This document shows, one piece after another, positions 24,505-32,443 of a stretch of DNA of 64,000 nucleotides (positions are counted from its first letter, which is position 1; each line of letters begins with the position of its first letter). The position numbers and the translations under genes were made by a program. The notes under the pieces are model-generated. The model made no database searches, had not been told where the DNA came from, and worked only from the letters and a program-made list of their open reading frames with translations. The DNA comes from G963668655 sp963668655 (lineage in GTDB: Bacteria; Myxococcota_A; SURF-8). Location: the NCBI GenBank assembly GCA_963668655.2, contig CAXXPQ010000005.1, positions 186,001 to 250,000 of the forward strand, in the 5' to 3' direction.

Positions 24505-25959
24505 ATGACTCCGAAGAAACGAACCGCTGTCTTCTGGCTCTTCATCCTGGCCGTTTTGGGACTTGGACTGGCCTCCTGCGGATCGTCCGGAAAAAGCAAG
24601 GAATTTCAGGTGACGTTCCAGAAAGAGGAATCCTGCCGGACGATCGACGCCTACACCGTGCTGGCCAAGTCTCCCTACGATACGTCGTTTTCCGCCGCGT
24701 TCCAGGGAACGTCCGTCACCCAGGAATGGCCCGAGATGCCGGAAGGCGAAATTCAGCTGGAAATCCGGCTGGATGGAAGCGACGCCTCCATCGGGGCGTT
24801 CGCCTATCGGCCCACGATCTCGCGGGATTGGGGAGAAAGCGCCGTATTTTCCCTGCAATGCGACGACGCCAACCCCAAACCCGTCCTGCTTCTCGACATG
24901 ATGAAAATCGTATCCGTCGTCACGATCCGGCAGGACTGCATCGGCTGGTTCGATAAGGTTTCGCTTTACGAGGAAGTGGTGAATTCCTCGTCCGGGTCCA
25001 GCGAAACCGGTCTCGTCCTGTCCGGCTCGGCCGTTCCTCAGCACGCGGAGGACCAGGGACGCAGCCTGTTCTACCTGCGGGAAACGAATTCCGAAACACC
25101 GACCTTCCAACTCTGGATGGAAGGCATCGATGGAAAAACGCATAAGTTCAGGTATGTTACGGATTCGTCCTGGGGGCAGGAATACGATTTCACGGTCACC
25201 TGCGACCAGGAAACCGAAGCCGTGGATTCGCGCCTTACCGTTGGGGAACACGTACTGACCCCCGGCGGAGAGGACGGCGATATCGACGGCGACGACGACG
25301 AAGGTGAAACCGACTCCCCGGATGGAGACGACGACGGAGATACCGATGGGGATTTGCCCGCCGATGGAGATCTCGACCAGCCGACGGACGGGGACGACAC
25401 GGAGTCGGAGTCTTCGGACGGAGACGCGGAGAGCGAAACCGTGGAAACGGAACCGGATCTTGAGGCGGAGCCCGATACGGCCTGCGGTACGGAGGATCCG
25501 GAGTTCGCCCGCAGCCTGGAGGCGGAGACGGCGTTCATCAAGACGGAAAGCCATCCCACGGAGAAGGCGAACGTCATCACCACGGAAAACGCCCAGATTT
25601 CCGGCGGCCAGTATGTGCGGTTGGACGCGGAGGAGGTGGGTGGCGAACTGGTCTTCGAGTTCGAGGTTCCGGCCCATTACGAATACCAGCTTTACCTTTA
25701 TTTCGTGGGAGGCAAGGACTACTACGGCCGGGTTTCCGTTTTCCTGGACGACGGCGCGGACGCGCTTTTACGCTCGAACGGAAGCGCCGTGATCGATCTG
25801 GAAGTCCAGAACATCGAGGAATTCGCGTTTCCCATGGAATCGTACCGGTTGACCTGCCTGACGGCGGGGATGCACCGCCTGCGGGTGCGGGTCGTGGACA
25901 GCGGCAGCAGCGGCTACAAGGCCGGTCTTGATAAATTCTGGATCAGTTCCGATTTCTAA
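24505..25959 (+). CDS. DGD-linker lipoprotein with C-terminal carbohydrate-binding-like domain
   Basis: 484 residues from the ATG at 24505, which has AAAGGA upstream and heads a clean signal peptide ending in the lipobox GLASC at residue 25. A beta-rich region of about 230 residues follows, with two similar halves (QKEESCRTIDAY / RQDCIGWFDKVSLYE). The acidic linker (about 25270-25490) is made of DGD units (DGDIDGDDDEGE, PDGDDDGDTDGDL). The C-terminal 150 residues form a beta-sandwich (GGQYVRLDAEEVGGELVFEF, GLDKFWISSDF) like carbohydrate-binding modules that attach to glycosidases. It is likely an outer-membrane or surface lipoprotein. No catalytic motif is evident. Confidence 0.75.
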   Translation: MTPKKRTAVFWLFILAVLGLGLASCGSSGKSKEFQVTFQKEESCRTIDAYTVLAKSPYDTSFSAAFQGTSVTQEWPEMPEGEIQLEIRLDGSDASIGAFAYRPTISRDWGESAVFSLQCDDANPKPVLLLDMMKIVSVVTIRQDCIGWFDKVSLYEEVVNSSSGSSETGLVLSGSAVPQHAEDQGRSLFYLRETNSETPTFQLWMEGIDGKTHKFRYVTDSSWGQEYDFTVTCDQETEAVDSRLTVGEHVLTPGGEDGDIDGDDDEGETDSPDGDDDGDTDGDLPADGDLDQPTDGDDTESESSDGDAESETVETEPDLEAEPDTACGTEDPEFARSLEAETAFIKTESHPTEKANVITTENAQISGGQYVRLDAEEVGGELVFEFEVPAHYEYQLYLYFVGGKDYYGRVSVFLDDGADALLRSNGSAVIDLEVQNIEEFAFPMESYRLTCLTAGMHRLRVRVVDSGSSGYKAGLDKFWISSDF

Positions 25960-26020
25960 TCCAACAGAAGAAGAAACGTCATTGATATCAGATAGATAAA
26001 GCAGAACCCAGAGGTTTTAC

Positions 26021-26821
26021 ATGAGTATCGAGAGACGCCTGGAACCGATCTCTTTTCGAAACACTCGCGGCCTGTTGCTGAAGGGCGTCCTTCACGTTCC
26101 CGAACATCCGAATGCGGAACGCTGGGTGATCCTCAGCCACGGCATGCTGTCCACGAAAGACAGCCGAAAACACACGCAACTGGCCGAGATGCTTTGTGAA
26201 AAAGGATTTCATGCCTTCCGGTTCGACTATTCCGGACAGGGAGAATCCGAGGGAAATCCAGAAATCATCACTTATTCCAACGGGATCGACGATCTTTCCT
26301 GCGCCATGGATCTGCTGAAGGCGCGCGGGGCGAAGCGTTTCCTGCTGAACGGATCCAGCATGGGGGCGGGCGTCTCCATGCTCACGGCGGCCCGGCGTCC
26401 GGAAGACGTGACGGGGCTTTCTCTGCTCGCCTCGGTGGTCCGGACCAATCTGATTTTCGAGGCCATGAAGCCGGAAGATCGCAAGACCTGGGAGGAAAAC
26501 GGGATTTTCGACTTCGAGGGACGACGGGTGGCCTTCGAATCGGTGGCCGACGCCGAAAAACACGATCTTCCCGCCGCGCTGGCCTCGCTTTCGGCTCCCG
26601 TGCTGTTCGTGCATGGAAAGGCGGACGAGTTGATTCCCTGGAAATGGGTGAAGGCCTTTTCCGACGGCCATTCTGGGCGGACGGAATTCATTCTGCTGGA
26701 CGGAGCCGATCATCGTTTTTCGGACGAGAACCACCGGAAAGACGCCCTGAATGCGGTCATCGCATGGATCGACGGCTTGAACGCAGGGGATGGAGCCTCG
26801 ACCGGGAAGGGTTCAAACTAA
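26021..26821 (+). CDS. Alpha/beta hydrolase, serine aminopeptidase/lysophospholipase type
   Basis: 266 residues, no signal peptide. The fold is marked by VILSHGML (oxyanion region), FRFDYSGQGESEG, the nucleophile elbow GSSMGAG, an acid in FVHGKADELIPW, and the catalytic His in LDGADHRFSDENH. This matches the Hydrolase_4 group, which hydrolyses esters, amides or acyl lipids; the substrate is not predictable. The ATG has AGAGG 6 nt upstream. It lies between the DGD lipoprotein and zapA, and zapA has its own promoter just downstream. Confidence 0.85.
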   Translation: MSIERRLEPISFRNTRGLLLKGVLHVPEHPNAERWVILSHGMLSTKDSRKHTQLAEMLCEKGFHAFRFDYSGQGESEGNPEIITYSNGIDDLSCAMDLLKARGAKRFLLNGSSMGAGVSMLTAARRPEDVTGLSLLASVVRTNLIFEAMKPEDRKTWEENGIFDFEGRRVAFESVADAEKHDLPAALASLSAPVLFVHGKADELIPWKWVKAFSDGHSGRTEFILLDGADHRFSDENHRKDALNAVIAWIDGLNAGDGASTGKGSN

Positions 26822-26853
26822 GCGACAATACTATGGAATTTCCGAAATAATTC

Positions 26854-26883
26854 TTGACTTCCCGCGATCTATCTTTCTATAAT
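26854..26883 (+). promoter_or_regulatory. Strong sigma-70-type promoter of zapA
   Basis: TTGACT (26854-26859) and a perfect TATAAT (26878-26883) are separated by 18 bp. Transcription would start near 26890 and leave a leader of about 65 nt before zapA. The match is among the best in the window. Confidence 0.75.
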
Positions 26884-26954
26884 GCCGCCATCCATCGTGG
26901 GATGGGGCCGGTCAGGCGGAAAGGTTTGGAATTTCTACGAGAGGCTGATTCGAT

Positions 26955-27248
26955 ATGGTCGAAGTGGAAATCTTGGGCGAAACCTATCGATTTTCCACCT
27001 CGTACGACAAGAACCATATGGAAGAACTGGCCTCCCGCCTGGATGAAAAAATAACGACGATCAAACGGCAGTCCCGTTCTCGATCCATGAAACAGGTACT
27101 TATTCTCGTGGCCATGGATCTTCTGGACGAAACCCTTCGTCTTCGCGAGGAAGAAAAGCGCAATCTGGATCTCACGTTGAAAGATCTGGAGCGAATACGG
27201 GACGTGGCCGGACGCATCGTGAAACAAAGCGGAGAGGAGGCATCCTAG
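26955..27248 (+). CDS. zapA: Cell division protein ZapA
   Basis: 97 residues, typical ZapA length. The N-terminal beta-hairpin MVEVEILGETYRFST and a helix YDKNHMEELASRLDEKI are followed by a long C-terminal coiled coil (MKQVLILVAMDLLDETLRLREEE). ZapA binds and bundles FtsZ at the division ring. Its stop codon lies inside a perfect 7-bp inverted repeat (27242-27258). The next gene, rny, lies 315 bp downstream. Confidence 0.88.
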   Translation: MVEVEILGETYRFSTSYDKNHMEELASRLDEKITTIKRQSRSRSMKQVLILVAMDLLDETLRLREEEKRNLDLTLKDLERIRDVAGRIVKQSGEEAS

Positions 27249-27563
27249 CCGCTAGGATCCCCGCCGTCGGGCGGTTTGCATAGATAGGCCAGAGATGGTC
27301 GAAGAAACGGGATAAAATCCCCGGAATGGACCCGGTTGAGTATATAAAAAACCGAATCGGTTCGAACCGTGAGAACGGGAGGCCTTTTCTGATACCGATA
27401 TCGTCTCCATACATCGGCTGAAAGCGGCTTTTCCGGTTTTTCCCTTCGATATCCTGCCCATCTAGCGGAAGCGTACTTCGTAACGCTTTTCGTCAAAGCA
27501 TTCCTATCGTCCCGGTGGGGGATTGTTGATTGGCATTTTTGCCGCTATAGAGGAGGTATTGCC
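27249..27563 (+). other. Gene-free zapA-rny gap with several hairpins; possible structured RNA
   Basis: No credible ORF lies here. Visible structures are ATCCTAG/CTAGGAT (27242-27258, across the zapA stop), CCGCC-GTCG-GGCGG followed by TTT (27261-27277), which could end the zapA message, and a dense palindromic stretch at 27350-27370 containing CGGTTCGAACCG. In many proteobacteria 6S RNA (ssrS) is encoded just downstream of zapA. The size of this gap would fit one, but I cannot show the 6S fold by eye, so the RNA is a hypothesis. The 3' end carries GGAGG for rny. Confidence 0.35.
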
Positions 27564-29123
27564 GTGGAAGCGATAGGAACGATTCTCATGATTTTCGTCG
27601 CCCTCGGGGCCGGCGCGGCCGTTGGATATTTCGTCCATCGGGCCATCCAGACCAATCGGCTGGGCGACGTGGAAGAACTCATCGCCTCGAAACGAAAGGA
27701 AGGCGAGGAAAAGGCGGAACGGCTGGTTCGGGATGCGGAACTGAAGGCCAAGGAACTGGTGCTTCAGTCCAAGCAGGAAATCGAAAAGGAAGCGGACAAG
27801 CGCAAGGAGGAACTCTCCGGTTTCGAGAAGATCCTGTTCCAGAAAGAAGAGAAAATCAACAAGAAGACCGATTATCTCGACCAGCGGGAACAGGACATCC
27901 GCGCCTCCGAACGAAAACTGGAAGAGGTTCGCCAGGAACTTGAAAATAAAAAGCAGAAGTTGCAGGAAACCATCGACGAACAGCTTCGCGTATTGCAGCA
28001 GGTGGCCGGCATGTCGGTGGAGGAAGCCAAGAATCAACTCTTGGAATCCCTGATAAACGAGGCCAAGCACGACGCGGCCAAGAAAGTCAAACAGATCGAG
28101 GACGAGGCCCGGGAAATCGCCGAAACGAAGGCGAAAAACATCATCGCCCTGGCGATCCAACGCTATTCCGGCGATTACGTCACCGAACGCACGGTGTCCG
28201 TGGTCGCATTGCCGAACGACGACATGAAAGGGCGCATCATCGGTCGGGAAGGGCGGAATATCCGCGCGTTGCAGGCGGCCACCGGCATCGACTGCATTAT
28301 CGACGACACGCCCGAGGCGGTGGTTCTTTCCGGCTTCGATCCCATCCGGCGGGAAACGGCCCGCATGGCGCTGGAACGCCTGATCGAGGACGGCCGCATT
28401 CATCCGGCGCGGATCGAGGAGATCGTCAAGAAATGTGAACTGGAACTGGAGGAAAAGATCAAAGATTTCGGCCAGCAGGCGGCTTTCGATCTTGGAATTC
28501 ACGGCCTGAATCAGGAAATCGTGAAGCTTCTCGGGCGCTTGCGCTACCGCACCAGCTACGGCCAGAACGTCTGGAGCCACTCCCTGGAGGTGGGTTTCAT
28601 CGCGGGCGTCATCGCGGCGGAACTGGGACTTTCGGTGCGCCAGGCCCGGCGCGCGGGTCTGTTGCATGACATCGGCAAGGCCGTCACCCATGAAGTGGAG
28701 GGCTCCCACGCCCTCATCGGTGCGAACCTGGCCCGCAAGTACGGAGAATCCCCCAAGATCGTCCAGGCCATCGCCGCCCACCACGAGGAAGAAGAACCCA
28801 CGCTGCTCGGCGTCATCATCCAGGCGGCCGACGCGCTTTCGGGCGCCCGTCCGGGTGCCCGGCGGGAGATCATGGAATCCTACGTCCAGCGGCTGGCCGA
28901 ACTGGAGAACATCGCCCAGGGCTTCGACGGCGTGGAAAAATCCTTCGCCATCCAGGCCGGGCGGGAGGTCCGCGTCATGGCCCAGTCCGAAAAAATTTCG
29001 GACGAGGACGCCACCGTGCTGGCCAACGACATCGCCAAGAAGATCGAGTCCGAGATGACCTATCCCGGCCAGATCAAGGTCGTGGTCATTCGCGAGACCC
29101 GCGCCGTGGGCATCGCAAGCTAG
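27564..29123 (+). CDS. rny: Ribonuclease Y
   Basis: 519 residues from a GTG start with GGAGG 7 nt upstream. One N-terminal membrane helix (IGTILMIFVALGAGAAVGYFV) anchors it. A long coiled coil (about 35-200) follows, then a KH domain (GRIIGREGRNIRALQAATG) and an HD domain (SHSLEVGFIAG, AGLLHDIGKAVTHE) with the metal-binding His-Asp pair. RNase Y is a membrane-bound endoribonuclease that initiates mRNA decay. ymdB follows after 9 bp, the conserved rny-ymdB arrangement. Confidence 0.95.
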   Translation: MEAIGTILMIFVALGAGAAVGYFVHRAIQTNRLGDVEELIASKRKEGEEKAERLVRDAELKAKELVLQSKQEIEKEADKRKEELSGFEKILFQKEEKINKKTDYLDQREQDIRASERKLEEVRQELENKKQKLQETIDEQLRVLQQVAGMSVEEAKNQLLESLINEAKHDAAKKVKQIEDEAREIAETKAKNIIALAIQRYSGDYVTERTVSVVALPNDDMKGRIIGREGRNIRALQAATGIDCIIDDTPEAVVLSGFDPIRRETARMALERLIEDGRIHPARIEEIVKKCELELEEKIKDFGQQAAFDLGIHGLNQEIVKLLGRLRYRTSYGQNVWSHSLEVGFIAGVIAAELGLSVRQARRAGLLHDIGKAVTHEVEGSHALIGANLARKYGESPKIVQAIAAHHEEEEPTLLGVIIQAADALSGARPGARREIMESYVQRLAELENIAQGFDGVEKSFAIQAGREVRVMAQSEKISDEDATVLANDIAKKIESEMTYPGQIKVVVIRETRAVGIAS

Positions 29124-29132
29124 GCGGCTCCC

Positions 29133-29927
29133 ATGCGCATTCTGATGATCGGAGACGTTTTCGGCAAGGCCGGAAGGCGGGCGGTTCGCGAGATGCTGCC
29201 CCGGATCGTCCAGGAACGCTCCGTGGATTTCGTCGTAGCCAACGTGGAAAACCTGTGCGGCGGAAAAGGTGTTGACGCCAAACGGCTTCAGGAAATGTGG
29301 ACCGCCGGCGTCCATGTCGCGACGAGCGGGAACCACATCTGGGACAAGAAGGACGTGTACGATTTCATCGACCGGGAACCCCGGCTGGTGCGTCCCGCCA
29401 ATTTTCCCGATCCCTGTCCCGGGCGCGGCTTCACCGTGCTGAAATCTCCCGTTTCCGCCGACCTGATCGGCGTCGTCAACCTCGCAGGACGGGCCTTTAT
29501 GCCGCCCGTGGACTGCCCGTTCCGGAAAATCGATGACATTCTGGACAACATGGGAAGCGGAGTCAAGATCCGGCTGGTGGATTTCCACGCGGAGACCACC
29601 AGCGAAAAAGTCGCCTTCTCCTGGAAAATGGACGGCCGCGTCACGGCGGTGCTGGGGACGCACACCCACGTCCAGACGGCGGACGAGCGCATTCTGCCCC
29701 GGGGAACGGCCGCGATCTCGGATGTCGGCATGACCGGCCCGCACGATTCCGTCATCGGGATGGAAAAGGAACGGGTGATCCAAAGGCAGGTTACCGGACG
29801 CCCGGTGGCGTTTCAGCAGGCGAAAAACGATATTCACCTGCACGCCGTATTGCTGGACGTGGATCCCGGCACGGGGAAGGCAAAGAAAATCGAACGAATT
29901 CAAATGGTTTTGGAAGAGGGATCATGA
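29133..29927 (+). CDS. ymdB: YmdB-family metallophosphoesterase
   Basis: 264 residues, the standard YmdB length. Metal ligands of the calcineurin-like family are visible in MRILMIGDVFGKAGR, ANVENLCGGKG, TSGNHIWDKK, VDFHAETTSEK and LGTHTHVQTADE. The Bacillus homologue cleaves cyclic nucleotides such as 2',3'-cAMP and influences RNase Y-dependent regulation. Gene order supports the same here, since it lies 9 bp after rny. Its stop overlaps the tyrS start by 4 bp (ATGA). Confidence 0.92.
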   Translation: MRILMIGDVFGKAGRRAVREMLPRIVQERSVDFVVANVENLCGGKGVDAKRLQEMWTAGVHVATSGNHIWDKKDVYDFIDREPRLVRPANFPDPCPGRGFTVLKSPVSADLIGVVNLAGRAFMPPVDCPFRKIDDILDNMGSGVKIRLVDFHAETTSEKVAFSWKMDGRVTAVLGTHTHVQTADERILPRGTAAISDVGMTGPHDSVIGMEKERVIQRQVTGRPVAFQQAKNDIHLHAVLLDVDPGTGKAKKIERIQMVLEEGS

Positions 29928-31117
29928 TTTCCGTTGATGAACAGCTTAGGCGGTTGAAGCGTGGCGTGGTGGATTTCTACGTGGAGGAAGAGCTGAAAAG
30001 CAAACTCCAGAGGGCCGTGAAGGAAAATCGCCCGTTGCGGGTCAAGACCGGTTTCGATCCCACCGCGCCGGATCTTCACCTGGGCCATACGGTGCTTCTC
30101 TACAAAATGAGGCAGTTCCAGGAACTGGGGCATACGGTGATTTTCCTCATCGGCGATTTCACCGGCCTGATCGGCGATCCCACCGGGAAAAACGTCACCC
30201 GTCCGCCCATGACGCGGGAAGAGATCCTTGAAAACGCGGAAACCTACAAACAGCAGGTTTTTAAAATTCTGGACAAAGACAAGACCGAGGTGCGTTTCAA
30301 CAGCGAGTGGATGGACGAACTGCCCTCCACGGAAATGATCCGGCTGGCCGCCAGCTACAACGTGGCGCGCATGTTCGAGCGGGACGATTTCCGCACGCGC
30401 TTCAAGGAAGGCCGCTCCATCTGCATCCACGAATTTCTCTATCCCCTGGTTCAAGCCTACGACTCCGTGGCCCTGGAAGCGGACGTGGAACTGGGCGGAC
30501 ACGATCAGATCTTCAACCTGCTGGTGGGGCGCGACATTCAGAAGACCTACGGGCAGGAACCCCAGGTGGTGATGACCGTGCCGCTTCTGGAGGGCACCGA
30601 CGGCGTTCACAAAATGTCGAAATCGTTGAACAATTACATCGGCATCGACGAGGCTCCCCGGGACATCTACGGAAAAACCATGTCGATTTCCGATGACATG
30701 ATGTGGAAATATTTCGAGCTTTGCTCTTCCCGTTCCCTGGAGGAGATCGCCTCCCTGAAGGCCGAGGTGGAAAAGGGCCGCAACCCCATGGAAGTGAAAA
30801 TGCTTCTGGCCGAGGAATTCGTGGTCCGCTATCAGGGGGAAGCGCGCCTGGAAGAAGCCCGGGCGGCTTTCCGCAAACCGCAAATAGAGGCGGAGGACAT
30901 CGAACTCGCCATCGAGGACGAAAGCATCGGCATCGGAAAACTGCTGGCCACGCTGGGCTTCGTGAAGTCCAACAGCGAAGGCCGCCGCATGGTGAAACAG
31001 GGCGCGGTGAAGATCGACGGCGAGAAAATCCAGGATCAGGATCTGGAGTTGAAAAAGGGCTTCAAGGGGCTGATCGGCTGCGGAAAACGCAAGTTCGCGC
31101 AGGTTTCATTGATTTGA
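29924..31117 (+). CDS. tyrS: Tyrosyl-tRNA synthetase
   Basis: 397 residues. It is a class I synthetase with the HIGH-type motif DLHLGHTV and the signature HKMSKSLNN, the tyrosine pocket around VKTGFDPTAPD and QAYDSVALEADVELGGHDQ, and a C-terminal S4 RNA-binding domain (SEGRRMVKQGAVKIDGEKI). It charges tRNA-Tyr with tyrosine. It is translationally coupled to ymdB through an ATGA overlap, so zapA-rny-ymdB-tyrS reads as a housekeeping run. A hairpin followed by a T-run lies directly after the stop. Confidence 0.95.
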   Translation: MISVDEQLRRLKRGVVDFYVEEELKSKLQRAVKENRPLRVKTGFDPTAPDLHLGHTVLLYKMRQFQELGHTVIFLIGDFTGLIGDPTGKNVTRPPMTREEILENAETYKQQVFKILDKDKTEVRFNSEWMDELPSTEMIRLAASYNVARMFERDDFRTRFKEGRSICIHEFLYPLVQAYDSVALEADVELGGHDQIFNLLVGRDIQKTYGQEPQVVMTVPLLEGTDGVHKMSKSLNNYIGIDEAPRDIYGKTMSISDDMMWKYFELCSSRSLEEIASLKAEVEKGRNPMEVKMLLAEEFVVRYQGEARLEEARAAFRKPQIEAEDIELAIEDESIGIGKLLATLGFVKSNSEGRRMVKQGAVKIDGEKIQDQDLELKKGFKGLIGCGKRKFAQVSLI

Positions 31118-31143
31118 CGATACGGATCGTTCCGCACTTTTTT
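31117..31143 (+). terminator. Probable terminator of tyrS
   Basis: ACGAT (31117-31121) pairs with ATCGT (31126-31130), or alternatively CGGA with TCCG (31123-31134), and six T residues follow. The stems are short, so efficiency is uncertain. Confidence 0.4.
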
Positions 31144-31294
31144 CTAGCCTTGACCGATCTTTCATGTAAAATAACGAGAATCAACGGTAGAAACGCTGGG
31201 ATCGAAATAGACGGTCGGGAAGTCCCTCCCGGGCCGATGACGTGGGTTTCAGGAAGACATTACAGGAAATGAATCGAGAAAACGAGAGGAGAGC

Positions 31295-31945
31295 ATGATG
31301 AAAAAGTTTGTCGTTCTGGCTATTCTGCTGGCCTTCGGCCTGGTGTATTTCGGCTGCGACGAAATCGAGGACGCCCTGGACGAGTACGGCAGCGCCGATC
31401 CGAGCACGGCCTGCGGCCGCTACTGCATCAAGTGCGAGGCTTGCGAGGGTGTGGGGGAAGGGATGATCAAGACGCTGATGGACTACACCTGCATAGTGGA
31501 TGAAATCGGCCGCCTGTGCCAGGAAATCTGCGACAAGGGTTCGGATTTCACGGATCAGCTGGACATCAAGGGCAACATCCAGAGCATCGAGGAAAGCACC
31601 GGCAAAAAGATCACGGACGAAGACTTCACCTGCGAGGAATTCGCCCTGGCGGCGTTCACCGGCGTGGACAATACGCCCTGTTTCCGCTTTTGCAGCAAGT
31701 GCGTGGAATGCTCCGAGGGCCACGGCCTGACCTCCCTGGCCAGCGAATGCGCCCGCGAAGGCGGCATCCCCTGCGTGGAGGCTTGCGAAAATCTGGGCGC
31801 CGACACGTACGTGGAGTCTTTCGAGTCCTATGCTCAGGATAACCTGGAGAACGATCAGGGCCAGCCCGTCAAGGATCTCAGCGAAGTGGACTGCGAAGGC
31901 TTCGGACAGGTTCAGGACGCCCTGGAGGAAGAAAGCCCCTTCTAA
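31295..31945 (+). CDS. Cysteine-rich lipoprotein with two internal repeats
   Basis: 216 residues. The signal peptide MKKFVVLAILLAFGLVYFGC gives a lipobox Cys near residue 21. The mature protein is two copies of one Cys module: ACGRYCIKCEACEG ... RLCQEICDKG, and PCFRFCSKCVECSEG ... IPCVEACENLG. Both copies show C-x3-C-x2-C-x2-C, later a single Cys, then C-x3-C. The pattern suggests disulfides or metal sites in an envelope protein. A similar C-x3-C arrangement opens the mature part of the lipoprotein at 57642. The start has GAGGAGAG upstream, and a strong terminator follows, so the gene is monocistronic. Confidence 0.7.
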   Translation: MMKKFVVLAILLAFGLVYFGCDEIEDALDEYGSADPSTACGRYCIKCEACEGVGEGMIKTLMDYTCIVDEIGRLCQEICDKGSDFTDQLDIKGNIQSIEESTGKKITDEDFTCEEFALAAFTGVDNTPCFRFCSKCVECSEGHGLTSLASECAREGGIPCVEACENLGADTYVESFESYAQDNLENDQGQPVKDLSEVDCEGFGQVQDALEEESPF

Positions 31946-31971
31946 TCCAAGGAGGCCACAGTCGATTCCCT

Positions 31972-31997
31972 GCCGGGCCTTCGGGTCCGGCTTTTTT
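31972..31997 (+). terminator. Strong intrinsic terminator with UUCG tetraloop
   Basis: GCCGGGCC (31972-31979) pairs with GGTCCGGC (31984-31991, one G-U pair) around a TTCG loop and is followed by six T residues. It lies 26 bp after the cysteine-rich lipoprotein gene. Confidence 0.92.
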
Positions 31998-32443
31998 ACG
32001 CCCACTTCACAACGTCCGAAACCGGGGAGAAATCGAAAAATCGTTTTTCGGACAAGGCCCACCATCGAGGAAGGGGGTTCCCTTCCGCCTCCGTCACTCG
32101 CCCTCACGTCATCATCGGCTTGTACCGGCGCGTGGACGGCCGTCAAGGCTGAACGTGCTCCGCTCGCTTCCCTCGCTCCGGCCTTGACCGCCGCCCTTTT
32201 CCGCCCCGGTTTCTTCGCCTCATGACGCGAAGCGGCTCCGTCGGGGAAGGGAACGAGAAGACATCCCATTTTTTTCAACATACGAAAAATCTCCCCGGAA
32301 TTGGAAGTTGAGCCAGAGAAAAAAACGTTGAAGTTCGGAAGCATGCGTTCCCATTTTCTTCCGCATTGGAAATGTGCTAGACTTCAATCCCTGAAACGCA
32401 GATAGCGAAGAATCAGACCTCCTTGCGGAAAACGAGGACCGGA
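31998..32443. other. Gene-free interval with a long inverted repeat
   Basis: No credible gene fits: the open frames here lack start sites and have shadow-like composition. GGCCGTCAAGGC (32138-32149) and GCCTTGACCGCC (32181-32192) form an inverted repeat with one mismatch around a 31-nt loop that includes CTCGCTTCCCTCGCTCC. The right end carries the promoter-like site for the next lipoprotein. Confidence 0.5.
32355..32383 (+). promoter_or_regulatory. Candidate extended -10 promoter of the lipoprotein at 32444
   Basis: TAGACT (32378-32383) is preceded by TG one base upstream, with a weak TTTCTT at 32355-32360 at 17-bp distance. It lies about 60 bp before the start codon. Confidence 0.3.

Noticed and set aside
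27504..29903. A 799-codon open frame antisense to rny and ymdB
   Set aside because: Both sense genes are conserved housekeeping enzymes with complete motifs; the antisense frame is a composition artefact.
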